Positions 26,639-35,532 of a DNA stretch of 64,000 bases are shown here, piece by piece. The stretch's first letter is position 1. Each line of letters starts with the position of its first letter. The translations under genes were made by a program, and so were the position numbers. Origin of the DNA: Roseiarcus sp050013275 (GTDB lineage: Bacteria; Pseudomonadota; Alphaproteobacteria; Rhizobiales; Beijerinckiaceae); contig JBEKFO010000001.1 of the NCBI GenBank assembly GCA_050013275.1, forward strand, positions 5,163 to 69,162, in the 5' to 3' direction. The notes under the pieces are model-generated. The model was not told the DNA's origin and searched no databases. It saw nothing but the letters and a program-made list of their open reading frames with translations.

Positions 26639-27928
26639 TCAGGCCATGTAGTTGCGCACGGTCAGCGCGAGCCCGCAGAGCATTCCCCACAGCGCCAAAC
26701 AGGCGGACGAAAGAAGCAATGGATACAGCAGCCGTTTCGGGTATTGCGCCTCCTGCGCCGCCACGGGCGAAACAAAAGTCTTCAGATACATCGTCTTGCG
26801 TTCGGCGGCGACTCGCGCCAGCTCGAGCGAAGCCGCCGCGCCGGCGTACAGGCGCTCGGCGATCTGTCTTTCGAGGTCGAGTTCGCCGAACGTCGTCATC
26901 GCGCCGGCGATGGTCGAATCGGCGCCCGCCCGCGCTTGGGTCGACGTCAGCTGCGACTCGATTTCGGCGATCTGCGCCTGGGTGACGTCGATGCGCGATT
27001 TCAGCGCGCGCATTTGCGGCGCCGACTCGAGCACATAGGCGAGCTGGGTGCGATACTCCTCTTGCATCGCCAGCAGGCTCGCCTTGGTTTCGTCCGCCAG
27101 CTTGTTGAGGCTTTCGGCGGCTTTGGCCGCGTCGAGCAAGCCGGACTCGTTGCGCGCCTTTTCCAGCGCCGCGCGCGCTTGGGCGAGGCGTTGCGCGGTG
27201 CGTTGCAGTTCTTGTTCGGCATTGGCGACCGCGTCGCTGTTGATGCGATCGTTCATGTCGTTGATCAACCCTTCGCAGGCGTCGAGGGTGGCCTGGGCGA
27301 CTCGGCGGGCGTCTTCGGGCCGAAAGGCGCGAATCTTCAATTCGACGATCCCCGCCGGCATCTTGATCGCCACCTCGGACATGCCTTGCCAGTACTTGAG
27401 AAACTTTTCGATCGGCTTCTTCGGGTCGAAGCGGGCGAGCCAATCCGCCTCGGGGTCGGCGTAGACATCCCGAATGTCGGCGGTTTTCTGCAGAACCTCC
27501 AGCGCCGCGCGGCTGTGGACGTAATTGGCGACGATCTGCGTATCCTGAATGATGGCGAGCGCGGGGATCCCTGTCAGGGCGCCGAGTCCGTCGGGCGCTG
27601 GGGCTTCGCCGCCGGAAACAGTGAAGTCGGCTACCGAAGCGAACTGATCGGCGGCGATGAAGCCATAATACAGCGCGCCCGCCAAGCTCGGCGCGACGAC
27701 CATCAAACAAAAGCTGGCGATGACCGCCCAGCGCATGGCCCGCGCGCCTCGCCGAGCCTGAAAGCCGCCGCCGCTGTAAGCCTTGCGCGCGCGCGCCGAC
27801 ATGCGCGAGCGTCGCGCCGCGTCCGAAAGCGCCTGGGAGACCAGCCGGATCTTCTCGAGCGCCGTTCCAGGCTTGCGCTCCGCTTCCGACCCATCGTCTA
27901 CGTCCAAGCCTGAATCGTCAAAACCCAT
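26639..27928 (-). CDS. kpsE: Capsule export inner-membrane protein, PCP-3 family (KpsE-like), copy 2
   Basis: A 429-residue paralogue of the protein at 24175-25476, with the same architecture. It has a hydrophobic segment near residues 65-90 (AVIASFCLMVVAPSLAGALY), IAADQFASVADFTVSGG, a long coiled coil, and a C-terminal hydrophobic segment (LLSSACLALWGMLCGLAL). Both share the PEADWLARF/PEADFWARL and YWQGM stretches, showing common descent. The gene lies second in the operon, 59 bases after kpsT. Two KpsE copies could form a hetero-oligomer or serve different glycans. Confidence 0.88.
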   Translation of the reverse strand: MGFDDSGLDVDDGSEAERKPGTALEKIRLVSQALSDAARRSRMSARARKAYSGGGFQARRGARAMRWAVIASFCLMVVAPSLAGALYYGFIAADQFASVADFTVSGGEAPAPDGLGALTGIPALAIIQDTQIVANYVHSRAALEVLQKTADIRDVYADPEADWLARFDPKKPIEKFLKYWQGMSEVAIKMPAGIVELKIRAFRPEDARRVAQATLDACEGLINDMNDRINSDAVANAEQELQRTAQRLAQARAALEKARNESGLLDAAKAAESLNKLADETKASLLAMQEEYRTQLAYVLESAPQMRALKSRIDVTQAQIAEIESQLTSTQARAGADSTIAGAMTTFGELDLERQIAERLYAGAAASLELARVAAERKTMYLKTFVSPVAAQEAQYPKRLLYPLLLSSACLALWGMLCGLALTVRNYMA

Positions 27929-27987
27929 CGTTTCGATCCCGCGCGCGAGGGGAGGCTTCGCGCCGTTTCAACGCCATCGCGCTTCCT

Positions 27988-28641
27988 TCATCGATTGAGA
28001 CGATTATAGGTCTCGATCGCGGTGTCCACCGAGTTGAACATGATGATGTGCCCGTCGACCAGAACGGCGCCGCGATCGCAATAGTCCTTGATCGTCCCCA
28101 TCGAATGGGAAACCATAATCAAATCCGAGTTCTTGCGCCGCTGTTCGAAAGCCTGTTGGCAACGCGCCTGGAAACGTGCGTCGCCGACCGCGGTGATTTC
28201 ATCCACCAGATAGCAGTCGAACTCGATCGCCATGGAAAGTCCAAACGCCAAACGCGCCATCATTCCGGAGGAGTAGGTTTTCACCGGAAGATCGATATAA
28301 TCTCCAAGCTCCGAGAAATCCTCGACAAAATCGAGGGTCTTGCGAACATCGGCGCCATAGGCTCGGCTGACGAATTTTACATTCTCGCGTCCCGTCATCA
28401 GAGCATGAAACCCGCCCGCGAATCCCAGCGGCCAGGATACGCGCACCGATCGGCGAATGCGCCCGGCGTTGGGCAGTTCGGTTCCTGCGATCAACCGTAA
28501 AGTCGTCGATTTGCCCGCGCCGTTGACGCCAAGAAGTCCGTACGACCGACCCGGCTCGAAAACAGTAGATACGTGATCGAGCACAATCTTTAGGAAGCCC
28601 TCGGTCCTGTAGAATTTGAAAATCCGGTCGAGTTGTATCAT
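27988..28641 (-). CDS. kpsT: ABC transporter ATP-binding protein for capsule export (KpsT-like)
   Basis: A 217-residue ATPase with Walker A GVNGAGKST (about 39-47), signature YSSGMMARLAFGLSM (a KpsT-type variant of LSGGQ), Walker B DCYLVDEITAVGD and the switch histidine in MVSHSMG. Length and the short C-terminus match KpsT rather than the longer Wzt proteins that carry a carbohydrate-binding domain. It is the first gene of the minus-strand export operon and faces a divergent GT2 gene across about 390 bases. Confidence 0.92.
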   Translation of the reverse strand: MIQLDRIFKFYRTEGFLKIVLDHVSTVFEPGRSYGLLGVNGAGKSTTLRLIAGTELPNAGRIRRSVRVSWPLGFAGGFHALMTGRENVKFVSRAYGADVRKTLDFVEDFSELGDYIDLPVKTYSSGMMARLAFGLSMAIEFDCYLVDEITAVGDARFQARCQQAFEQRRKNSDLIMVSHSMGTIKDYCDRGAVLVDGHIIMFNSVDTAIETYNRLNR

Positions 28642-29034
28642 GTCACGAGTCTCGCATTACCCGCTCGTGGTCGACGGGACTGGCCCACAGCGGCGGGCGG
28701 TTGGTCGCCGGCATTCGTTGGTCGACGTGCCGCGCCGAATTCGTGACGTTCCTCTCGAAGGATTTTCGATTCCGCGCCTTTGTTACGACAAAGACGCGCA
28801 GCGCTCAACTCACGCGGCTCGAACGCCGCGGCGTCAGCGGGCAACTTCGCGAGCCCCGGCCATGCCTGGGCGCTGTGAACTCAGCGTCCGCGACGACTTG
28901 TGGAATCTTGCCATGGCAATCGCAGTCGAGCATTGTCGAGCCGTTCATTGGCTTCCTGGCCAGTTCAAACGCACCGGCGTGCTTCCCGCTGCGGGCCAGT
29001 CTGATGTCAGCCGGACGACCAAGGAGCCTGCGAC
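28642..29034. other. Divergent intergenic region between kpsT and a GT2 gene
   Basis: About 390 bases that must hold promoters for both the kps operon and the plus-strand glycosyltransferase. Open frames here lack start context and family resemblance. No clear sigma-70 pair, tRNA or repeat was seen. AAGGAG at its right end serves the TTG start at 29035. Confidence 0.5.
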
Positions 29035-30876
29035 TTGTCTTTGGCTTTGAAGATTCGCTCCCGTGGCGCGACGGCGAGACGTTTCCTGATGCGCGGTTGG
29101 CGCGCCACCTCGAAAGTCGGCGCGGTCGCCGCTTTGTTGGCCGCCTATAGACGCCGTTGTGTGCAGACACGCGCACAAACCTTTCTCAAGCACGCCGCCG
29201 CGCTCGCGGCCGAAGCAGGCGAAGATCGGGGTGGATGTCCCGCGAAGGCGGAGGCGCCGATCGCTTTTGTGGTTCCCGTATTCAATACGAAAGCGGCCTA
29301 TCTCGACGACCTGCTCGCCTCGATGAAGCGGCAAACGCCGGGCGCCTGGCGCCTGGTGCTGAGCGACGACGGATCCTCTGACAGGCGGACGCGAGCGTGG
29401 CTGTCGAGACATGAAACCGACCCTAGCGTCACGGTCGTCTGGAACGCCGCCCATCGCGGAATCGCCGCCGCGACCAACGCGGGAATCGCGCGTAGCGAGA
29501 CAACCTGGATTGGCCTGCTCGATCACGACGACGCGTTGGCGCCCCATGCCGTCGATCGAATCTCGCGCGCGCTATCGGCGAGCCCCGATTGCCAGTTTCT
29601 TTATACCGATGAAGTCATAGCCGACGGAAAACTCAGGGCGGAGGACTTCTTCCTCAAGCCGGCCTGGGACCCCGTGCTGCTTTCCGGAGTCAACTACATC
29701 AATCATCTCTCGTTGTATCGGCGCTCCCGCTTGTTGGAAATCGGCGGTCTTCGAGACGGATTTCAGGGGTCGCAGGACTATGATCTTCTGCTCCGCTACA
29801 CGGCCGCGCTGAGCCCCAAGGAAATCCGTCATTTGCCCTACCCCGCCTACATTTGGCGGCGCGATGGCGCGAGCCATTCCGTTCGATTCGTTGAAACCGC
29901 GACTGACAATGCCCGACGCGCGCTCGCCGAGCATTTCTCCCAGCGGCGCGCCGGGATCGTTGTCAGCGGTGCATTGACGCCAGATTTGCATCGGGTCCGC
30001 TTCGATCAGCATCGACGGGAATGGCCTCTCGTCTCCGTCGTCATTCCCAATCGCAATTCGCTCGTCTTGATCCGCCGAGTGCTCGAGGGACTGACGGAGG
30101 GCACCAATTATCCGAATCTGGAAGTCATCGTGGTCGACAATGGCACCGACGATCCCGAAGTCTTGTCGTTGTATCGAGATTGGGAAAAGCGTTCGACGCC
30201 CTTTCACGTGCGCATCGACCTGGAGCCGTTCAATTTCTCTCGCTCGACCAATCGGGGCGTCGCCATGGCGAAGGGAGCGCTCGTCTTGTTCCTCAACAAC
30301 GACGTCGAAATCCTCGAACCGGACTGGTTGAAGGAGATGGTCTCATGTTTTGAATTTGACGACGTCGGCGTGGTTGGCGCGAAATTGCTCTATCCTGATC
30401 GAACCATTCAACATGTCGGCGTCATCGCCGGGCTTGGCGGATATGCCGGCCATTGGTTCATTGGACGAGACGAGGACTTTCCCGGCCCGATGGGTCGCTT
30501 GCGCGTGCGTCAATCGCTTTCTGTCGTGACCGGGGCCTGCATGCTGGTGTCAAAGGACTGTTTGCGCGCGACCGGCCCGCTCGACGAAGACGTGTTCCCA
30601 ATCGCGTACAACGACGTCGATTTCTGCTTGCGGACCGCCGACAAAGGCTTCCGCGTCGTTTGGACGCCGTTCGCCACCCTGATCCACCACGAGTCGGCGT
30701 CGCGCGGCAGCGATGAGACAAGTGAAAACATCGACCGGTTCAACCGCGACAAAGCGAGCCTTCGCGATCGGCATCGCACCGACACGATCGAAGATCGATT
30801 CTTCAACCCTTGGTATTCCAGGCACGAATCGTACCCGTACCCCATTTTCCTTGACCGCCTTCCTGCGGCTCGGTAA
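29035..30876 (+). CDS. Double-domain GT2 glycosyltransferase
   Basis: A 613-residue protein with two complete GT-A domains. The first starts near residue 75 (IAFVVPVFNTKAAYLDDLL) and has LSDDGSSD and LDHDDAL (about 164). The second starts near 332 (VSVVIPNRNSLVLI) and has VDNGTDD, FLNNDVEI (about 419), YNDVDFCLR (about 526) and LIHHESASRG. The N-terminal domain resembles O-antigen GT2s that use a DDD/DHDD metal motif. The start is TTG with AAGGAG seven bases upstream. It probably adds two sugars in succession to the glycan exported by the adjacent KpsMTE system, and is followed after 117 bases by a methyltransferase gene. Confidence 0.87.
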   Translation: MSLALKIRSRGATARRFLMRGWRATSKVGAVAALLAAYRRRCVQTRAQTFLKHAAALAAEAGEDRGGCPAKAEAPIAFVVPVFNTKAAYLDDLLASMKRQTPGAWRLVLSDDGSSDRRTRAWLSRHETDPSVTVVWNAAHRGIAAATNAGIARSETTWIGLLDHDDALAPHAVDRISRALSASPDCQFLYTDEVIADGKLRAEDFFLKPAWDPVLLSGVNYINHLSLYRRSRLLEIGGLRDGFQGSQDYDLLLRYTAALSPKEIRHLPYPAYIWRRDGASHSVRFVETATDNARRALAEHFSQRRAGIVVSGALTPDLHRVRFDQHRREWPLVSVVIPNRNSLVLIRRVLEGLTEGTNYPNLEVIVVDNGTDDPEVLSLYRDWEKRSTPFHVRIDLEPFNFSRSTNRGVAMAKGALVLFLNNDVEILEPDWLKEMVSCFEFDDVGVVGAKLLYPDRTIQHVGVIAGLGGYAGHWFIGRDEDFPGPMGRLRVRQSLSVVTGACMLVSKDCLRATGPLDEDVFPIAYNDVDFCLRTADKGFRVVWTPFATLIHHESASRGSDETSENIDRFNRDKASLRDRHRTDTIEDRFFNPWYSRHESYPYPIFLDRLPAAR

Positions 30877-30993
30877 GTCCGGCGCGAATTCCAAGCGCCC
30901 TCCGCGCATGAGCGGTCTACAATTTTCAACTCGTTCAACATTTCGGTTGCTTAGCGCGGAAACGACGGAATCGTTTTTGCCCCGGGGGCGTGT

Positions 30994-31875
30994 TTGCGGC
31001 TGTTGCCAAAAATCATCGAAGGATTGCGCAGGGCCGCCGACGCTCTGGAGCTCAAGACGGCGTCGGCTCCAGGCAAGGGACGCGCCGGCGAAAACCTGGT
31101 CCTCGACGACTACGTCGCGGGAATGCCGAGCGCCCAAAACGCAATCGATGTCCTGCCAGGTTGGAATCTGGCATTACCGCCTCAGGCCAATGTCGTAGCG
31201 GGACGTCGCGCCTTCTACCACGATCCTCGGATCCTGTGGGCGATCGAGCAATTTGGCTCGATCGAAGGACGCAAGATTCTCGAGCTTGGGCCTTTGGAGG
31301 CCTCCCACACATGGTTGCTGGAGCAACACGGCCCGAGTGAAATCCAGGCTATCGAAGCCAACAAGCTCTCCTATCTGCGCTGCCTCGTTGTAAAAGAGCT
31401 GCTCGATCTCAAGAAGGCGAAGTTTTATCTCGGCGACTTTGCCACGTGGCTCACCAATACCGAGCAGCGATACGATTTTATCGTCGCATCGGGGGTGCTG
31501 TATCACATGGAGGATCCGATCGGGTTGCTCGAACTCATCGCATCCCGGACAGACGCCTTCTACCTCTGGACGCACTACATGAGCGATGGCGCGATGCCGG
31601 AGGGCGATCCTCGGCGCGGCGCGATCCTCGGCGCGGCGGAAATTCAAGATCGGCATGGCGTATCGGTGCGCCTCTACAAGCGCTCGTACTATGGCGCGTG
31701 GCGGAGCAAATCCTTTTGCGGCGGAATGCACGATCTGCATCGCTGGGTTGAAAAGAGCGACATTGTCGACGTCGTCAAGGCCCTGGGCTTCGACGACGTG
31801 CGCGTGGCTCATGACGAGCCAAATCATGAAAATGGTCCATCGTTCTCGATTTTTGCGCGGCGGACGAATCGATAG
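30994..31875 (+). CDS. Class I SAM-dependent methyltransferase
   Basis: A 293-residue methyltransferase. The SAM-binding glycine motif reads KILELGPLEASHT (about 94-106), followed by an acidic residue in AIEANKLSYLR. A post-motif VASGVLYHMEDPIGLLEL (about 164-181) resembles CmoB/DUF1698-type enzymes. The start is a TTG at 30994. In this position, after a double GT2 and near capsule genes, O-methylation of a glycan is more likely than tRNA modification, but the substrate is not shown by the sequence. Confidence 0.75.
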   Translation: MRLLPKIIEGLRRAADALELKTASAPGKGRAGENLVLDDYVAGMPSAQNAIDVLPGWNLALPPQANVVAGRRAFYHDPRILWAIEQFGSIEGRKILELGPLEASHTWLLEQHGPSEIQAIEANKLSYLRCLVVKELLDLKKAKFYLGDFATWLTNTEQRYDFIVASGVLYHMEDPIGLLELIASRTDAFYLWTHYMSDGAMPEGDPRRGAILGAAEIQDRHGVSVRLYKRSYYGAWRSKSFCGGMHDLHRWVEKSDIVDVVKALGFDDVRVAHDEPNHENGPSFSIFARRTNR

Positions 31876-31979
31876 TCCAGACGTTCGAGAGCGACGACCT
31901 TCTCGTCGCGGGCGCTGGAGCTCCGCTTCCCGCCGGTTGGCGCGAGATGCTTTCGCCGCCCGCAACGCCTACGGTCGCT

Positions 31980-32858
31980 TCAGCGCGCCTCGCCCTGCTG
32001 CGCGACCGCCAGCAGATACCGCCCGTAGCCGCCCTTGCCCAATTTGATCCCAAGCGCCTCGAGTTGCGAGGCCGATATCCATCCGTTCACGAAAGCGATT
32101 TCTTCCGGGCAGGCGATCCGCACGCCCTGGCGTGACTCCAGCGTGCGCACGAATTCGGCGGCTTCCAGCAGGCTTTCCGGCGTGCCGGTGTCGAGCCAGG
32201 CGAAGCCGCGCCCCATTCTCTCCACCGAAAGGGCGCCGCGCTCGAGATAGATCCTGTTGAGATCGGTGATCTCGAGTTCGCCGCGCGCGGAAGGCTTGAG
32301 GCTCGCGGCGATGTCGACGACCGTTTCATCGTAGAAATAGAGGCCGGTGACGGCCCAGTTCGATTTCGGCGTCTTCGGCTTCTCCTCGATCGAGACGGCT
32401 TTGCCGCCCTGATCGAAGGCGACGACGCCGTAGCGCTCGGGATCGCCGACACGATAGGCGAAAACGCTCGCCCCTTTCTTGCGAGCGGCGGCCGCGGCCA
32501 TCATCTGCGGCAAGCTGTGGCCGTAGAAGAGGTTGTCGCCGAGGATCAGCGCCGAGTTGTCGCCCGCCACGAAATTCGCGCCGATCTGGTAGGCCTGCGC
32601 CAACCCGCCGGGATGCGGCTGTTCGGCATAGGTCAGGCGCAGTCCCCACTCGCCGCCGTCGCCGAGGAGTCGGCGAAAATGGGGCAAATCCATCGGCGTC
32701 GAGATCACGAGAATGTCCCGTATCCCCGCCAGCATGAGCGTGCTGAGGGGATAATAGATCATCGGCTTGTCATAGATCGGCAGCAACTGCTTGGACGTCG
32801 CAAGCGTGATCGGATGCAGGCGCGTTCCCGATCCACCCGCCAGGATTATGCCTTTCAT
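31980..32858 (-). CDS. rfbA: Glucose-1-phosphate thymidylyltransferase
   Basis: RfbA/RmlA makes dTDP-glucose from dTTP and glucose-1-phosphate, the first step of dTDP-6-deoxysugar synthesis. The 292-residue protein starts MKGIILAGGSGTRLHP and has KQLLPIYDKPMIYYPLSTLM, GDNLFYG and EKPKTPKSNWAVTGLYFYD, all typical. It ends the minus-strand operon rfbB-rfbC-rfbD'-rfbA, with four bases between the rfbD remnant stop and its ATG. Confidence 0.96.
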   Translation of the reverse strand: MKGIILAGGSGTRLHPITLATSKQLLPIYDKPMIYYPLSTLMLAGIRDILVISTPMDLPHFRRLLGDGGEWGLRLTYAEQPHPGGLAQAYQIGANFVAGDNSALILGDNLFYGHSLPQMMAAAAARKKGASVFAYRVGDPERYGVVAFDQGGKAVSIEEKPKTPKSNWAVTGLYFYDETVVDIAASLKPSARGELEITDLNRIYLERGALSVERMGRGFAWLDTGTPESLLEAAEFVRTLESRQGVRIACPEEIAFVNGWISASQLEALGIKLGKGGYGRYLLAVAQQGEAR

Positions 32859-32862
32859 CGCG

Positions 32863-33057
32863 TCATCCTTTCGTCTCGGGTTGCAGAGGTCGGGCCACGC
32901 AAAACTTCACCGATTCGCGCCAATCGGGACGCGCGACGGCATAGCGCTCGATCCGCTTGCCGCAGCCCAGTCGTGAATCTGTCGGGCGCCGCGCGCGCTC
33001 GCGCAACGACAACGCCGCTTGCCCGCGCGCGCCGGTAACGACGACTCTCATCGGCAT
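32863..33057 (-). pseudogene. rfbD: rfbD (dTDP-4-dehydrorhamnose reductase) remnant with in-frame internal deletion
   Basis: A 64-codon open frame occupies the exact operon slot of rfbD. Its start MPMRVVVTGARGQAALSLRE is the RfbD N-terminus with the NAD(P) glycine motif. From RRPTDSRLGCGKRIERY through ARPDWRESVKFCVARPLQ it reads like the RfbD C-terminus. About 230 residues of the usual roughly 295 are missing and the frame is kept to the native-looking stop. The catalytic Tyr-Lys pair and most of the Rossmann fold are gone, so it cannot be an active reductase. Its ATG overlaps the rfbC stop. The in-frame deletion leaves downstream rfbA translation unaffected. A reporting or assembly error is possible but would have to remove a multiple of three bases. 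Confidence 0.82.
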
Positions 33058-33629
33058 TCAGCGAAGTCGAAATAAGCGGGAAGCTCGGCCAGCAGCGGGT
33101 GGCGGCGGTCTTTCGCCGACAACACCGGGCCCCAGGACGGCGCCGGCCAGACGATTCCAAGCGCCGGGTCGTCGAACGCGAGACCGCAATCATGCGCGGT
33201 CGAATAGGGCGCGGTGACCTTGTAGAGAACCTCGCTCGACGGCTCGAGCGTAATGAAGCCATGCGCGAAGCCTTTGGGCACGAGCAGCTGGCGCCAATTC
33301 ATCTGCGACAACTCGACCGCCACATGCGCGCCGTAGGTCGGCGATCCCCGCCGAATGTCGACGGCGACATCGAGGATCCGTCCGCGCGGGCAGCGGATCA
33401 GCTTGTCCTGCGCGATCGGGGGGCTTTGGAAATGCAACCCTCTCAAAGTGCCGACCCGTTCGGAAAACGAGTGGTTGTCCTGAACGAACTCGAGATCGAT
33501 CCCGGCGCCGAGAAAAGCGGCGCGACTGTACGTCTCCGAGAAAAAGCCGCGATCGTCGCCGAAACGCTTCGACTCGATGAGTTTCACCGCCGGGATGGCG
33601 GTTGCCGCAATCGTGAAGGCGTCGCTCAC
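33048..33629 (-). CDS. rfbC: dTDP-4-dehydrorhamnose 3,5-epimerase
   Basis: RfbC/RmlC epimerises C3 and C5 of dTDP-4-keto-6-deoxyglucose. The 193-residue cupin has DDRGFFSETY, FVQDNHSFS, GTLRGLHFQSPP (containing the active-site His) and GFAHGFITLE. The GTG at 33629 overlaps the rfbB stop as GTGA, which suggests translational coupling. The frame opens 30 codons earlier inside rfbB, but that extension is not RmlC-like. Confidence 0.95.
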   Translation of the reverse strand: MSDAFTIAATAIPAVKLIESKRFGDDRGFFSETYSRAAFLGAGIDLEFVQDNHSFSERVGTLRGLHFQSPPIAQDKLIRCPRGRILDVAVDIRRGSPTYGAHVAVELSQMNWRQLLVPKGFAHGFITLEPSSEVLYKVTAPYSTAHDCGLAFDDPALGIVWPAPSWGPVLSAKDRRHPLLAELPAYFDFAECR

Positions 33630-34690
33630 GCCGTCGCCTCCGCCGCGGCGCCAAGCCGCTGGCCGCGATAAACCCCGGAGCGGATTTCGCGCCACCATGT
33701 CGGATTGGCGAGATACCATTCGACCGTGCGCCGTAAACCGCTGTCGAAAGTCTCCTTCGGCGCCCAGCCAAGTTCGTTTCTGATCTTCGTCGCGTCGATG
33801 GCGTAGCGCGCGTCATGGCCGGGGCGATCGACGACGAAGGTGATCAGGCGCGCGTGCGGTCCCTCTGGATCGGGCCGCAATTCGTCGAGAATCGCGCAAA
33901 TCCGCTCGACGACCTTCACATTCGGCCAGTCGTTGTTTCCGCCAATATTGTACGTTTCGCCAATCGTCCCGCGAGTGGCGACCGACAGCAGCGCGTCGGC
34001 GTGATCGTCGACGTAGAGCCAATCGCGCACATTCGCGCCGTCGCCGTAGACCGGCAGCGGCTTGCCTTCGAGCGCATTGAGGATCATCAGCGGAATGAGC
34101 TTTTCAGGAAAATGATAGGGGCCGTAGTTGTTCGAGCAATTGGTGACGACGACCGGCAATCCATAGGTATGGCCCCAAGCGCGCACGAGATGGTCGGAAC
34201 TGGCCTTCGAGGCCGAATAGGGCGAGTTCGGCGCATAAGGCGTGCGCTCGTGGAAATAGCCCTCGGCGCCCAGCGATCCGTAGACTTCGTCGGTCGAGAC
34301 GTGGTGAAAGCGGAATGCGCGCTTGCGAGCTTCCGGCAGGCCGCGAAAGAAGCGCAACGCCTCCTGGAGAAGGCGGTAGGTGCCGACGATGTTCGTCTCG
34401 ATGAACGCGCCCGGCCCGTCGATCGACCGGTCGACGTGGCTCTCCGCCGCGAGGTGCATCACAACATCGGGATCGAATCGCTTGAGAACCGCACGCACTG
34501 AGGCCGAATCGGCAATGTCGACCTTTTCGAACGCGAAGCGCGCATCGCTGGAGACCGGCGCAAGCGAGGCCAGGTTTCCCGCATAAGTGAGCTTGTCGAC
34601 GACGCAAACGGAATGTTCGGTCTGCGTAATGATCTTGCGGACGACTGCCGACCCGATGAAACCCGCCCCGCCGGTGACAACGAATTTCAC
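33626..34690 (-). CDS. rfbB: dTDP-glucose 4,6-dehydratase
   Basis: RfbB/RmlB converts dTDP-glucose to dTDP-4-keto-6-deoxyglucose using bound NAD+. The 354-residue extended SDR enzyme shows TGGAGFIG (6-13), HLAAESHVDRSI, the STDEVYG strand and the catalytic YSASK (about 152-156). I choose GTG at 34690, giving MKFVVTGGAGFIG, because GAGAAGG lies six bases upstream; another GTG lies at 34705. It is the first gene of the rfb operon. Confidence 0.96.
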   Translation of the reverse strand: MKFVVTGGAGFIGSAVVRKIITQTEHSVCVVDKLTYAGNLASLAPVSSDARFAFEKVDIADSASVRAVLKRFDPDVVMHLAAESHVDRSIDGPGAFIETNIVGTYRLLQEALRFFRGLPEARKRAFRFHHVSTDEVYGSLGAEGYFHERTPYAPNSPYSASKASSDHLVRAWGHTYGLPVVVTNCSNNYGPYHFPEKLIPLMILNALEGKPLPVYGDGANVRDWLYVDDHADALLSVATRGTIGETYNIGGNNDWPNVKVVERICAILDELRPDPEGPHARLITFVVDRPGHDARYAIDATKIRNELGWAPKETFDSGLRRTVEWYLANPTWWREIRSGVYRGQRLGAAAEATA

Positions 34691-34764
34691 GACGCGCCTT
34701 CTCACTCACTCAGCACTGTTTGCGGTTCTGGCAAGCATATCGAACGGCCCCCACTGCGTAAACC

Positions 34765-35532
34765 TCAGGCGCGCTCCGCCGCTCCTTTGCTCTGTGAGAG
34801 AAAGTCCCTTTTGTCGCCTTCGAGGACCAACAGACCCTTGTCGTCGCCGTGGCTCGCGTGGCGAAGCGGACGCGCCGCATGCTCGAGGTTGCCGATACGA
34901 TCGACGTCGAGGGCGACGCGGCGCACAAAAATCGCGAGCCAGCCGACGAGCAGCGCACCACAGACCACCTCGAAGACGGCGAGGCTGCCGATCTGAACGG
35001 AGGCAAGCTCGATGTGGGCAAGTTGGAAGAAGCCGACCCAAACGCCAATGAAAATCCGCCCCTCGGTCGCGCCGAGCCCGCCCATGCCGATGATTTGCAC
35101 GCCATCGACGACGGTTCGCATCAGCGCATAAACCGTATGGACCAAATACGCGACGAGGAGCATCAGCGCTACGTCGAAGGTCAGATAGGGCGACAGGCCC
35201 AAGGCGAGAATTAGCATAGTGAACGAGAGGACGTCGCTAGCGCGGTCGAGGAGGAAGCCGACCCGGTGGCGCTCGATGCGCCGATGACGCGCCAGCGCGC
35301 CATCAAACGAATCGCCGAACCAGTTGGCGATCAGGCCAAGGTAAAACGGGAGGAGAAACCATCCCGAAAAGCGACAGGCGATAAGCGCCAAACCGGCGCC
35401 CAGCGCGCCAAGGAACGCGACTGCGGTCAGATGATCCGGGATTACATAGCGTGGAAGGCGGCCAACAAAAACTCTAATGCAGTACTGCTCTGGCCAACCG
35501 AGAACGCCAAGATGCTGCCGACGAGTCGTCAT
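34765..35532 (-). CDS. CDP-alcohol phosphatidyltransferase family protein
   Basis: A 255-residue integral membrane enzyme. The family motif D-G-x2-A-R-x8-G-x3-D-x3-D is complete in DGALARHRRIERHRVGFLLD with the last Asp following (about 77-100). Six or so hydrophobic helices surround it. These enzymes transfer a phosphoalcohol or phosphatidyl group from a CDP-activated donor. The acceptor here is unknown; phospholipid or lipid-glycan head-group modification are both possible. It ends 74 bases upstream of the rfbB start on the same strand, so read-through into rfb is possible. Confidence 0.85.
   Translation of the reverse strand: MTTRRQHLGVLGWPEQYCIRVFVGRLPRYVIPDHLTAVAFLGALGAGLALIACRFSGWFLLPFYLGLIANWFGDSFDGALARHRRIERHRVGFLLDRASDVLSFTMLILALGLSPYLTFDVALMLLVAYLVHTVYALMRTVVDGVQIIGMGGLGATEGRIFIGVWVGFFQLAHIELASVQIGSLAVFEVVCGALLVGWLAIFVRRVALDVDRIGNLEHAARPLRHASHGDDKGLLVLEGDKRDFLSQSKGAAERA

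Noticed and set aside
28701..29150. Possible 149-residue gene in the kpsT/GT2 divergent region
   Set aside because: Overlaps the well-supported GT2 start in another frame, no ribosome site and no similarity that I recognise.
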